Made by a program: the position numbers and the translations under genes. Source: Candidatus Homeothermus arabinoxylanisolvens (GTDB taxonomy: Bacteria; Bacteroidota; Bacteroidia; Bacteroidales; Muribaculaceae). From it: a stretch of 64,000 nt of DNA. A model generated the notes under the pieces. It did no database searches, was not told where the DNA came from, and saw nothing but the letters and a program-made list of their open reading frames with translations. Location of the stretch: positions 34,400 to 98,399 of the forward strand of contig LUJO01000018.1 in assembly GCA_001689405.1 (NCBI GenBank), written 5' to 3'. Below, piece after piece: positions 7,703 through 15,795 of this stretch (positions are counted from its first letter, which is position 1; every line of letters starts with the position of its first letter).

Positions 7703-10384
7703 TTAAAATATTCGTTTCTGCCCGTTGATTTCATCGCGGACTTCATCATCGGAGCGGTCAGGCTCATTAATCTCACTGCTGTCAGTGTCAGTATCATCAG
7801 GCGAAACTTCGTCATCCACATCATCGACTTCACGCGGCTCAATCTCGGTCACCGACGCCACTTCATACGTAGTAAGCCTTTTGCCTTTGGCCTTGTAGCT
7901 CTTGACAGCGACAAACTCCATGGCATCCACCACCATAGACGGGCGGAACGCATCGTCGCCGCCGAATGTCACTTCGAGGCGGCATCCGGGAGTGTCGCTA
8001 AGCAGAATAAGCGTCGACTTGTCATTGTCGCCGAGGAAACGCGTGCGCTTGGCAACAGGCTCGAATGTAAAGCGCTTCAAGTACGGATAACCCTGATCGG
8101 CATCGTCGAGCACCGCCGTCCACACATGGCCCGGACGATACTTCTCTATGCGCAGTATGTTGTCCTCATAATGATTTCCGGCATCGAAGGTCGACATGTA
8201 ATATTCACCCGACTTCAGGATGACAAGTATTTTGTCAGTACCGGCAAACTCACCGAGGAATACGCCCCTCTTGTCATAATTCAGGCGAAGCACATCGGGG
8301 TCAAACCACACCTCACGGCCGCCGAGAGTAGAGGCCCCTTTCTCCTTGAGCGTAAACCGGTGCACTTCATTCTTGGTCACGATATTTCCCTGCGCGCCCT
8401 TGCCCTTTATGGCAAGCTCGCTGAAGTCCACGTCAAACTGCAGTGTCTTAAGTCGTAGTTTCGGCTTCAGGGTCACCTTGACCACTTCGGCCTCGCCATT
8501 AGGATTGGCGGAGAACCACATTATCTTCGAGCCGGGCAAGCCCTGTGTCACGTCATACTCTTTGTCGCGAGTCACACCGATTACGGCAAATCGTTTCATA
8601 AAGTATATGCCGCCCTTGCCGTTCTGATATATGACATTATATATGGTACGCGAGTCATTGCGTTTGAACACGTTGACATACAGCACGTTCTTACCGATAA
8701 ACAGTTTATCCTGCACTCTGACCACCTTATACTTGCCGTCTTTGTAAAATATGATTATATCGTCGATGTCGGAACAATTGCATACATACTCGTCCTTCTT
8801 CAGGGCTGTACCTATGAAGCCTTCCTCGCGGTTTATATACAGTTTCTCGTTAGCTTCGGCAACGGTAGCCGCCTCAATGCTGTCGAATCCTCTTATCACG
8901 GTGTGGCGCACATAAGGCTCTCCGTACTTCTCCTTAAGCCCGAGATACCAGTCGACGGTATAGTCGACCATGTGGTCGAGCCGGTCGTTTATCTCGGCTA
9001 TGCGCTCTTTATGATTGGCTATCACCCTGTCGGCTTCGTCGCTGTTAAACTTCAGTATGCGCTTCATCTTTATCTCCATGAGCTTAAGGAGATCGTCGCG
9101 GGTGACTTCACGCAACAGATCGGCCTTGAACGGTTCAAGCCTGCGGTCTATATGCTCCAGTACGGCATCCATGGTCTCGCTCTGCTCAAACTCCTTGTCC
9201 TTGTATATGCGCTGCTCGATAAATATGCGTTCGAGCGAAGCGAAATGCAATGCTTCCTGTATCTCACCCCGCTTTATCAACAGCTCGCGGCGCAACAGGT
9301 CAAGCGTAGAGTCCACGCTATGGCGCAATACATCGCTCACTCCGAGGAAATGAGGCTTTTTGTCAGATATGACGCAGCAGTTGGGCGATATGCTCACCTC
9401 ACAGTCGGTAAATGCATAAAGCGCGTCGATGGCCTTGTCTGACGAGGTGCCGGGGAGCAGGTGGACCAGTATCAGCGCCGTAGCCGAAGTCATATCTTCT
9501 ACCTTGCGCACTTTTATCTTGCCTTTTTCGGCAGCTTTGAGTATAGAGTCATTTATCGTGCCCGTGGTCTTGCCGTAAGGTATCTCGGTTATGGCAAGGG
9601 TCTTGTTGTCGACCTTCTCGATTTTGGCGCGTATCTTCACCGAGCCGCCGCGCTCGCCGTCATTGTATTTGCTTACATCAAGGAAGCCTCCTGTCGGGAA
9701 GTCGGGATACAGCACAAACGGCTCTCCGCGCAGATAAGCCACAGCAGCATCTATGATTTCGTTAAAATTATGAGGCAATATCTTCGACGACAAACCTACG
9801 GCTATACCCTCGGCCCCCTGCATAAGCAGCAGCGGAAACTTAACCGGCAACGTGACCGGCTCCGGATTGCGGCCGTCATATGACACTGTCCAGTCAGTGA
9901 CCTTCGGACTGTAAAGCACCTCCAATGCGAAGGGCGACAGACGGGCCTCTATATAACGTCCGGCAGCTGCCGACGCACCGGTGAGTATATTTCCCCAGTT
10001 ACCCTGCGTCTCTACAAGCAGTTCTTTTTGTCCGAGCTGCACAAGAGCATCCTTTATCGACGCGTCGCCGTGAGGATGATACTTCATGGTATCGCCCACC
10101 ACATTCTGCACCTTGTTGAAGCGTCCGTCATCCATCGTCTTCATCGAATGGAGTATACGGCGCTGCACGGGCTTGAGGCCGTCGGCTATATGCGGCACGG
10201 CACGCTCGAGTATCACATAAGAGGCATAGTCGAGAAACCAGCTCTGGTACATGCCTCGCAATTGATGTTTCACAACACCGTCGGTTGTGTCGACAGGCAT
10301 GCGTGACAGGGGCTTTCCGTTGTTTTCGTCAGGCATGTCCGTTGCCTCATCGGTGTCTTCAGGGGTAATAATATCGTCGCTCAT
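7703..10384 (-). CDS. parC: DNA topoisomerase IV subunit A (ParC/GyrA family)
   Basis: An 893-residue type IIA topoisomerase breakage-reunion subunit. The catalytic tyrosine is in AAAGRYIEARLS (Tyr144), and the DNA-gate motif GDTMKYHPHGDASIKDAL lies at about 98-114. A coiled-coil tower follows in the middle, then a beta-pinwheel-like C-terminal domain and a strongly acidic tail (DDVDDEVSPDDTDTD). The C-terminal domain lacks an obvious gyrase GyrA box, favouring topoisomerase IV, which decatenates daughter chromosomes with ParE. parE is not in the window. The ATG at 10384 lies 52 bases downstream of a good -7 box on this strand. It heads the operon with the DUF3316-like protein and two S41 peptidases. 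Confidence 0.9.
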   Translation of the reverse strand: MSDDIITPEDTDEATDMPDENNGKPLSRMPVDTTDGVVKHQLRGMYQSWFLDYASYVILERAVPHIADGLKPVQRRILHSMKTMDDGRFNKVQNVVGDTMKYHPHGDASIKDALVQLGQKELLVETQGNWGNILTGASAAAGRYIEARLSPFALEVLYSPKVTDWTVSYDGRNPEPVTLPVKFPLLLMQGAEGIAVGLSSKILPHNFNEIIDAAVAYLRGEPFVLYPDFPTGGFLDVSKYNDGERGGSVKIRAKIEKVDNKTLAITEIPYGKTTGTINDSILKAAEKGKIKVRKVEDMTSATALILVHLLPGTSSDKAIDALYAFTDCEVSISPNCCVISDKKPHFLGVSDVLRHSVDSTLDLLRRELLIKRGEIQEALHFASLERIFIEQRIYKDKEFEQSETMDAVLEHIDRRLEPFKADLLREVTRDDLLKLMEIKMKRILKFNSDEADRVIANHKERIAEINDRLDHMVDYTVDWYLGLKEKYGEPYVRHTVIRGFDSIEAATVAEANEKLYINREEGFIGTALKKDEYVCNCSDIDDIIIFYKDGKYKVVRVQDKLFIGKNVLYVNVFKRNDSRTIYNVIYQNGKGGIYFMKRFAVIGVTRDKEYDVTQGLPGSKIMWFSANPNGEAEVVKVTLKPKLRLKTLQFDVDFSELAIKGKGAQGNIVTKNEVHRFTLKEKGASTLGGREVWFDPDVLRLNYDKRGVFLGEFAGTDKILVILKSGEYYMSTFDAGNHYEDNILRIEKYRPGHVWTAVLDDADQGYPYLKRFTFEPVAKRTRFLGDNDKSTLILLSDTPGCRLEVTFGGDDAFRPSMVVDAMEFVAVKSYKAKGKRLTTYEVASVTEIEPREVDDVDDEVSPDDTDTDSSEINEPDRSDDEVRDEINGQKRIF

Positions 10385-10435
10385 TTATGGGATAATGATT
10401 TCAATGGTAAAATGACACATAGCGTCATATCACTA

Positions 10436-10443
10436 CAAAGATA
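10436..10443 (-). promoter_or_regulatory. -7 box of parC operon
   Basis: On the minus strand the bases read TATCTTTG, an exact match to the Bacteroidota -7 consensus TAnnTTTG, 52 bases upstream of the parC ATG. A TTTC at the -33 distance is part of the palindrome TTTCGGCCGAAA at 10457-10468, which lies between this promoter and the divergent one. Confidence 0.7.
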
Positions 10444-10486
10444 GCGATTTTTTCGGTTTCGGCCGAAATATATTTATGTATATTAG

Positions 10487-10494
10487 TATCTTTG
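10487..10494 (+). promoter_or_regulatory. -7 box of GH95 gene
   Basis: TATCTTTG matches the TAnnTTTG consensus exactly, 45 bases before the ATG at 10539. Its position shows that the in-frame ATG at 10476 lies upstream of the transcript start and is not the true start codon. Confidence 0.7.
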
Positions 10495-10538
10495 CAGATA
10501 AAAACTCTGACATAACTTTAACTTTAGCCTGTTTACAG

Positions 10539-12962
10539 ATGAAAAATTACCTTTCCGGCATTATAGTATTGCTATTTTACACAACAGCCGGTTCAATTAC
10601 GGCCGACAACCGTTTCTCGCCCGATAAAACCCTATGGTACAAAGCGCCCGCCGTACAGTGGGAAGAAACACTGCCGGTAGGTAACGGACGGCTCGGCATG
10701 ATGCCATACGGCAATCCGTTCAAAGAGCATGTGGTGCTCAACGAGATAAGCATGTGGAGCGGCTCAAAAGCGTGCTATGACAATCCGGAAGCATCCAAAA
10801 GCCTGCCGGAGATACAGCGTCTTCTTACCGAGGGTAAAAACCGCGAGGCTCAGGAGCTTATGTACACCACATTCGTGCCCACCATGACCACCGACGGAGG
10901 CACATACGGCAGCTACCAGATGCTTGCCGACCTCAACATAGATCTTTCATACGGCTCGGACAAGGTGTCAGGCTACACACGCTGGCTCGACCTTACCGAG
11001 GCTACGGCCTATACGTCATATTCAATATCGGGCACGGAATATGTCCAGCAATGCTATGTGCCACGTGGCGAAGATGTCATGGTCTACCACATAAAAGCAT
11101 CACGGCCCGGCAGCATAAACCTGACGGCGTCTCTGTCGAGGCCCGAAAGAGCCACCGTGTCATCGGGGGGCGACAACCGCCTTATAATGACAGGCACGCT
11201 TGACAGCGGGGCAAAAGGCGTCGACGGCATGAAATTCGCCCTTGCAGCAGCCATTACCGCCAACGGCAAGGGAGCCACAACCCTATCGACCGACTCTACC
11301 CTTACCGCCGCAAATGCCGACGAGGTATACATAGTCATGGGGGCGGCCACCAGCTATCTTTATGGCGCCATATACGGCACGGCCGCGATAAATGCGGTCA
11401 ACGAAGCCACCGCCGACGCCGATGTACTTGCCGGGCTGAAAGAGGCCGGGATAGCGCGCCACCGCTCACTCTTCGACCGTGCGGGCGTAGTCCTTGAAGA
11501 GGGTGCGGCCTCCTCACTGCCAACCGACCGGCGCATTGAGGCGTTTCAGACACAGAGCGACCCTTCACTCGCCGCTCTGTACTACAACTACGGCCGATAT
11601 CTGCTCATATGCAGCACTCTGCCCGGAGCCATGCCACCCAATCTGCAAGGACTGTGGGCCAACGGAGTATCTACACCATGGAACGGCGACTACCACACCA
11701 ACATAAACGTACAGATGAACCACTGGCCCGTAGAGCCCGGCAACCTGTCGGAACTGCACGGCCCGCTCATCGACTTGGTAAAACGCGCCGTACCTAACGG
11801 AGAACATACGGCCAAAGTATTTTACGGGCCCGAAGCCCGGGGATGGGTCATGCACATGATGACAAACCCGTGGGAATACACCGATCCGGGACAGCATCCG
11901 TCATGGGGAGCCACCAATACCGGCGGAGCATGGCTGTGCGCGCATCTGTGGGAGCACTATCTTTATACGGGCGACCGACAGTATCTGTCGGAAATATATC
12001 CCGTCATGAAAGGCGCAGCCGAATTTTTCAAGTCGACCATGATTAAAGAGCCTGAACATGGCCGACTCGTGACAGCGCCGTCGTCATCGCCCGAGAACTC
12101 GTTTACAATAGGCGACGACACCACGCCCATAAGCGTGTGCATGGGTCCGACGATGGACTCACAGATCATACGCGAGCTGTACGGCAATGTGGCCGAAGCC
12201 GCCTCAATACTCGGTGTGGACTCGCTCTTCGCCGACTCGCTGAGGCATGACATGGCGCTATTGCCGCCCAATAAAATCGGCTCCGACGGGCGCCTCATGG
12301 AGTGGCTCGAAGAATACAACGAGACCGACCCGCACCACCGCCATGTAAGCCATCTTTATGCCCTGCATCCGGGCAACGGCATATCGGCCACGCTTACGCC
12401 CGACCTTGCCGAGGCATGCCGCAAGACACTTGACCGACGCGGCGACGGGGGCACCGGATGGAGCCGCGCATGGAAAGTCAACTTCTGGGCCCGCTTGGGC
12501 GACGGCGACAGAGCCTACAAGCTGTTCAAGGCTCTGATCACACCGGCCTACGACTATAGCTCCACCGACTATCAGGGTCACGGAGCCGGAACATTCCCCA
12601 ACCTTTTCTGCTCGCATCCGCCGTTCCAGATGGACGGCAACTGGGGCGGCACCGCCGGCATAAGCGAAATGCTGCTGCAGAGTCAGGACGGCTTCATCAA
12701 CATATTGCCTGCACTCCCGACAGAATGGGCGTCAGGCTCCCTGCACGGCTTCAAGGTCAGGGGCGGCGCCACAGTCGACCTGAAGTGGGACAACGGCAAA
12801 GCCACATCGGCCGTCATAACAGGCGGTCCGGTATCAGGACTGACGATAAAAGTGCCCGCAGACACTCGCCACATAACAGTCAACGGCAAACGCGTGAAAG
12901 CCGACGAATTTATACATTTGGACCTTTCATTGGGAGAGAAGGCCGAAATTTTGTTCGATTGA
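10539..12962 (+). CDS. GH95 alpha-L-fucosidase
   Basis: From the ATG at 10539 the product has 807 residues with a signal peptide (KNYLSGIIVLLFYTTAGSITA). It resembles GH95 enzymes, inverting alpha-1,2-L-fucosidases that remove terminal fucose from host mucin, milk or plant glycans. Visible family marks are the N-terminal WYKAPAVQWEETLPVGNGRLG, the central NVQMNHWPVEPGNLSELH and HMMTNPWEYTDPG, and the C-terminal FQMDGNWGGTAGISEML. The domain order is a beta-sandwich, an (alpha/alpha)6 barrel, and a final beta domain. There is no lipobox, so it is probably periplasmic. No SusCD pair or other fucose gene is adjacent. Its start is set by the promoter at 10487. Confidence 0.92.
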   Translation: MKNYLSGIIVLLFYTTAGSITADNRFSPDKTLWYKAPAVQWEETLPVGNGRLGMMPYGNPFKEHVVLNEISMWSGSKACYDNPEASKSLPEIQRLLTEGKNREAQELMYTTFVPTMTTDGGTYGSYQMLADLNIDLSYGSDKVSGYTRWLDLTEATAYTSYSISGTEYVQQCYVPRGEDVMVYHIKASRPGSINLTASLSRPERATVSSGGDNRLIMTGTLDSGAKGVDGMKFALAAAITANGKGATTLSTDSTLTAANADEVYIVMGAATSYLYGAIYGTAAINAVNEATADADVLAGLKEAGIARHRSLFDRAGVVLEEGAASSLPTDRRIEAFQTQSDPSLAALYYNYGRYLLICSTLPGAMPPNLQGLWANGVSTPWNGDYHTNINVQMNHWPVEPGNLSELHGPLIDLVKRAVPNGEHTAKVFYGPEARGWVMHMMTNPWEYTDPGQHPSWGATNTGGAWLCAHLWEHYLYTGDRQYLSEIYPVMKGAAEFFKSTMIKEPEHGRLVTAPSSSPENSFTIGDDTTPISVCMGPTMDSQIIRELYGNVAEAASILGVDSLFADSLRHDMALLPPNKIGSDGRLMEWLEEYNETDPHHRHVSHLYALHPGNGISATLTPDLAEACRKTLDRRGDGGTGWSRAWKVNFWARLGDGDRAYKLFKALITPAYDYSSTDYQGHGAGTFPNLFCSHPPFQMDGNWGGTAGISEMLLQSQDGFINILPALPTEWASGSLHGFKVRGGATVDLKWDNGKATSAVITGGPVSGLTIKVPADTRHITVNGKRVKADEFIHLDLSLGEKAEILFD

Positions 12963-12981
12963 GCTTTTTTCGCTATCTTTG
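12950..12981 (+). promoter_or_regulatory. glyS promoter
   Basis: TTTG at 12950-12953 and TATCTTTG at 12974-12981 are separated by 20 bases, the standard Bacteroidota -33/-7 spacing. The -33 element lies inside the last codons of the GH95 gene, and the ATG of glyS is 36 bases after the -7 box. Confidence 0.8.
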
Positions 12982-13017
12982 CGTCTTTAAATTCACTGAC
13001 TTATAAAACTACTCGAA

Positions 13018-14562
13018 ATGGCACAACAGGAAGATCAGTTCAAAAAGATAGTATCACATGCCAAAGAATACGGTTTTGTGTTCCCGTCCAGCGAAATATA
13101 CGACGGTCTGTCGGCCGTGTATGATTACGGACAGAACGGAGTGGAACTCAAAAACAACATAAAGCGTTACTGGTGGGACGCAATGACTTTGCTTCACGAA
13201 AACATCGTGGGCATCGACTCTGCGATTTTCATGCATCCGACCATCTGGAAAGCATCGGGACACGTCGACGCTTTCAACGACCCTCTTATCGACAACAAGG
13301 ACTCCAAAAAGCGCTATCGCGCCGACGTGCTTATCGAAGACGCCATAGCTAAAATGGATGACAAAATAGAGAAAGAGGTCGAGAAAGCCCGCAAACGTTT
13401 CGGCGAAAGCTTTGACGAAGCACTCTTCCGTGAGACCAATCCCCGCATACAGGAGCACAAGGCCAAGCGCGACGCCCTTCACGAGCGTTTTGCCAAGGCC
13501 ATGAACGACAACGACCTCAACGAACTGCGCCAGATAATAATAGACCAAGAGATAGTAGATCCTATCTCAGGCACAAAAAACTGGACGGAAGTACGTCAGT
13601 TCAACCTGATGTTCCGCACGGAGATGGGCTCTACAGCCGACGGCGCCATGACCGTGTATCTGCGTCCCGAGACCGCGCAGGGTATATTTGTCAACTATCT
13701 TAACGTACAGAAGACGGGCCGCATGCGCATACCGTTCGGTATAGCACAGATAGGCAAGGCATTCCGTAACGAGATCGTGGCACGCCAGTTCATATTCCGC
13801 ATGCGCGAGTTCGAGCAGATGGAAATGCAGTTCTTTGTACGCCCCGGTGAAGAGCTCGAATGGTTCAAGCGCTGGAAAGAGACCCGCCTCCGCTGGCACA
13901 AGGCCCTCGGCCTCGGCGACACCAAGTACCGCTACCACGACCACGAAAAGCTGGCCCACTACGCCAACGCCGCCACTGACATCGAGTTTGAGATGCCGTT
14001 CGGCTTCAAGGAAGTGGAGGGAATACACTCCCGCACCAACTTCGACCTGTCGCAGCACGAAAAATTCTCAGGCAAGAAGATACAGTACTTCGACCCCGAA
14101 CTTAACGAAAGCTATGTGCCCTACGTGATAGAGACCTCGATAGGCGTTGACCGCATGTTCCTGTCGGTACTCTGCTCAAGCTACGAGGAGCAACCGCTTG
14201 AGGGCGGCGAGACCCGCGTGGTACTGCACCTGCCGCCGGCACTGGCTCCGGTAAAGTGTGCCGTAATGCCGCTTGTACGCAAAGACGGTCTGCCCGAAAA
14301 GGCACGCGAGATAGTCAACGACCTGAAGTTTGACTTCCCGACCCACTATGAAGAAAAAGACTCCATAGGCAAGCGCTACCGCCGTCAGGATGCCATAGGC
14401 ACACCTTTCTGCGTCACCGTCGACCACCAGACCCTTGAGGACAATACAGTAACTCTGCGCGAGCGTGATTCAATGGAGCAGAAACGCGTAAACATCAGCG
14501 ATCTGCACCGTCTTATCCATGACACGGTAAGCATCAACTCACTGCTGCGCAAACTTGGATAA
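13018..14562 (+). CDS. glyS: Glycine--tRNA ligase (dimeric type)
   Basis: A 514-residue class II aminoacyl-tRNA synthetase that charges tRNA-Gly in the cytoplasm. It is the single-chain homodimer form, not the alpha2/beta2 form. It shows YGQNGVELKNNIKRYWW near the N-terminus, motif 2 FRNEIVARQFIFRMREFEQME, the Gly-specific HEKFSGKKIQY region and motif 3 ETSIGVDRMFL. The C-terminal anticodon-binding domain starts near residue 400 (LAPVKCAVMPL). Length and motifs are normal. It has its own promoter and is followed by lemA-like and FKBP lipoprotein genes in the same direction. Confidence 0.96.
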   Translation: MAQQEDQFKKIVSHAKEYGFVFPSSEIYDGLSAVYDYGQNGVELKNNIKRYWWDAMTLLHENIVGIDSAIFMHPTIWKASGHVDAFNDPLIDNKDSKKRYRADVLIEDAIAKMDDKIEKEVEKARKRFGESFDEALFRETNPRIQEHKAKRDALHERFAKAMNDNDLNELRQIIIDQEIVDPISGTKNWTEVRQFNLMFRTEMGSTADGAMTVYLRPETAQGIFVNYLNVQKTGRMRIPFGIAQIGKAFRNEIVARQFIFRMREFEQMEMQFFVRPGEELEWFKRWKETRLRWHKALGLGDTKYRYHDHEKLAHYANAATDIEFEMPFGFKEVEGIHSRTNFDLSQHEKFSGKKIQYFDPELNESYVPYVIETSIGVDRMFLSVLCSSYEEQPLEGGETRVVLHLPPALAPVKCAVMPLVRKDGLPEKAREIVNDLKFDFPTHYEEKDSIGKRYRRQDAIGTPFCVTVDHQTLEDNTVTLRERDSMEQKRVNISDLHRLIHDTVSINSLLRKLG

Positions 14563-14593
14563 CAACCCGACAACACATATTTATATTTAGAAA

Positions 14594-15178
14594 ATGAAAT
14601 TCCACAACGTAAAGACTCTCCTTATAGGAATTGTCTGCATGGCCTCTCTTTCGTCATGTAACTACAACTCACTGGTTGAAAAGCAACAGAACGTGGACCA
14701 GAACTGGGCCGAAGTAGAGAACCAGTATCAGCGTCGCGCCGACCTCATACCCAACCTCGTAGCTACCGTAAAAGGCTATGCCGCTCATGAAGAGGGCACA
14801 CTGACAAAGGTGACCGAAGCCCGCAGCAAGGCCACTTCGATCAACATCAGTGCCGAAGACCTCAATGAAGAGACCCTCGCCCGCTTTCAAGAGGCACAGA
14901 ATGAGCTGACGGGAGCACTGAAGTCGCTTCTTGCAGTGACCGAGGCCTACCCCGACCTGAAAGCCAACGAGAACTTCCGCGACCTGCAGGTACAGCTCGA
15001 AGGTACCGAAAACCGCATTTCGGTAGCCCGCGGACGCTACACCGAAGCAGTGAAAGACTACAACACATCTATTAAGAAATTTCCCACTACCATCTATGCC
15101 GGATGGTTCGGATTCACAGCCAAACCGCAGTTCAAAGCCGCCGCAGGCGCCGAGAACGCACCTAAAGTAGAATTCTAA
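14594..15178 (+). CDS. LemA family lipoprotein
   Basis: A 194-residue protein with a lipoprotein signal ending SLSSC (Cys22). The mature part has the LemA pattern: NSLVEKQQNVDQNWAEVENQYQRRADLIPNL, then long helices (VTEARSKAT, LGALKSLLAVTEAYPDLKANENFRDLQ) and ENRISVARGRYTEAVKDYN. LemA proteins form an antiparallel helical bundle on membranes; their cellular role is poorly defined. It follows glyS by 31 bases and precedes an FKBP lipoprotein by 10 bases, so the three may share a transcript. No TPM-domain partner, often seen beside lemA, is present. Confidence 0.9.
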   Translation: MKFHNVKTLLIGIVCMASLSSCNYNSLVEKQQNVDQNWAEVENQYQRRADLIPNLVATVKGYAAHEEGTLTKVTEARSKATSINISAEDLNEETLARFQEAQNELTGALKSLLAVTEAYPDLKANENFRDLQVQLEGTENRISVARGRYTEAVKDYNTSIKKFPTTIYAGWFGFTAKPQFKAAAGAENAPKVEF

Positions 15179-15188
15179 AAAACTATAA

Positions 15189-15716
15189 ATGAGAAAATTC
15201 CCGATAATAGCATTTTTTGTTATAGCCATCGTTACACTCATGTCCTGTAAGGATGACAATAACCTTGACGACTATAAGGAATGGCGCAGCCTGAACAACA
15301 ACTGGCTCTCCGAGCTTGAATTGAGTTCGGGGTCATATTATCGCAAGGTCATACCGTCATACGATAAAGGCCAGTATGTGCTGATGCATTGGTTCAACGA
15401 CCGCAACACTACTGCCGGCAACCTGCAACCTTACTACACATCGACCGTGGCAGTCAAGTATATCGGACGGTTATACAACGACGAAGCGTTTGACTCGAGC
15501 TATCTTGCCACCGACTCCCTGTTTGTGACAAAGGTAAACGCAGTGATACCGGGTTGGACCATTGCCCTTCAGGAGATGCATGTGGGCGACTCGGTAGAAG
15601 TCGTAATTCCCTACCAGTCGGCTTACGGTACTACCGGTTCCGGCAAGATACTTCCTTTCAGCAATCTTAAGTTTAACATAAAACTTGTGGATATACCTAA
15701 CTGGGAGACAAAATGA
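15189..15716 (+). CDS. FKBP-type peptidyl-prolyl isomerase lipoprotein
   Basis: A 175-residue protein with a lipobox at TLMSC (Cys20). The C-terminal half (about 80-172) is an FKBP domain, with VKYIGRLYNDEAFDSS, VIPGWTIALQEMHVGDSVEVVIPYQSAYG and the final SNLKFNIKLVDI strand. These enzymes catalyse cis-trans proline isomerisation and assist folding of envelope proteins. An FKBP gene next to glyS is a common Bacteroides arrangement as I recall it. The active site looks near complete (Y, F, D, V-I-W, Y). Confidence 0.9.
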   Translation: MRKFPIIAFFVIAIVTLMSCKDDNNLDDYKEWRSLNNNWLSELELSSGSYYRKVIPSYDKGQYVLMHWFNDRNTTAGNLQPYYTSTVAVKYIGRLYNDEAFDSSYLATDSLFVTKVNAVIPGWTIALQEMHVGDSVEVVIPYQSAYGTTGSGKILPFSNLKFNIKLVDIPNWETK

Positions 15717-15795
15717 CCGGTTAACCCCGGCTAAACAATAATTATGCCGAATACACGTTAGATAACAAATAAACACAGCTCGATTTATATTTTTT

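Noticed and set aside
10476..10538. Earlier ATG for the GH95 gene
   Set aside because: It lies upstream of the -7 box at 10487-10494 and adds a non-signal stretch before a good signal peptide.
15717..15795. A glmS ribozyme upstream of glmS
   Set aside because: The 79-base gap is too short and lacks the conserved core; that ribozyme is mainly found in Firmicutes.
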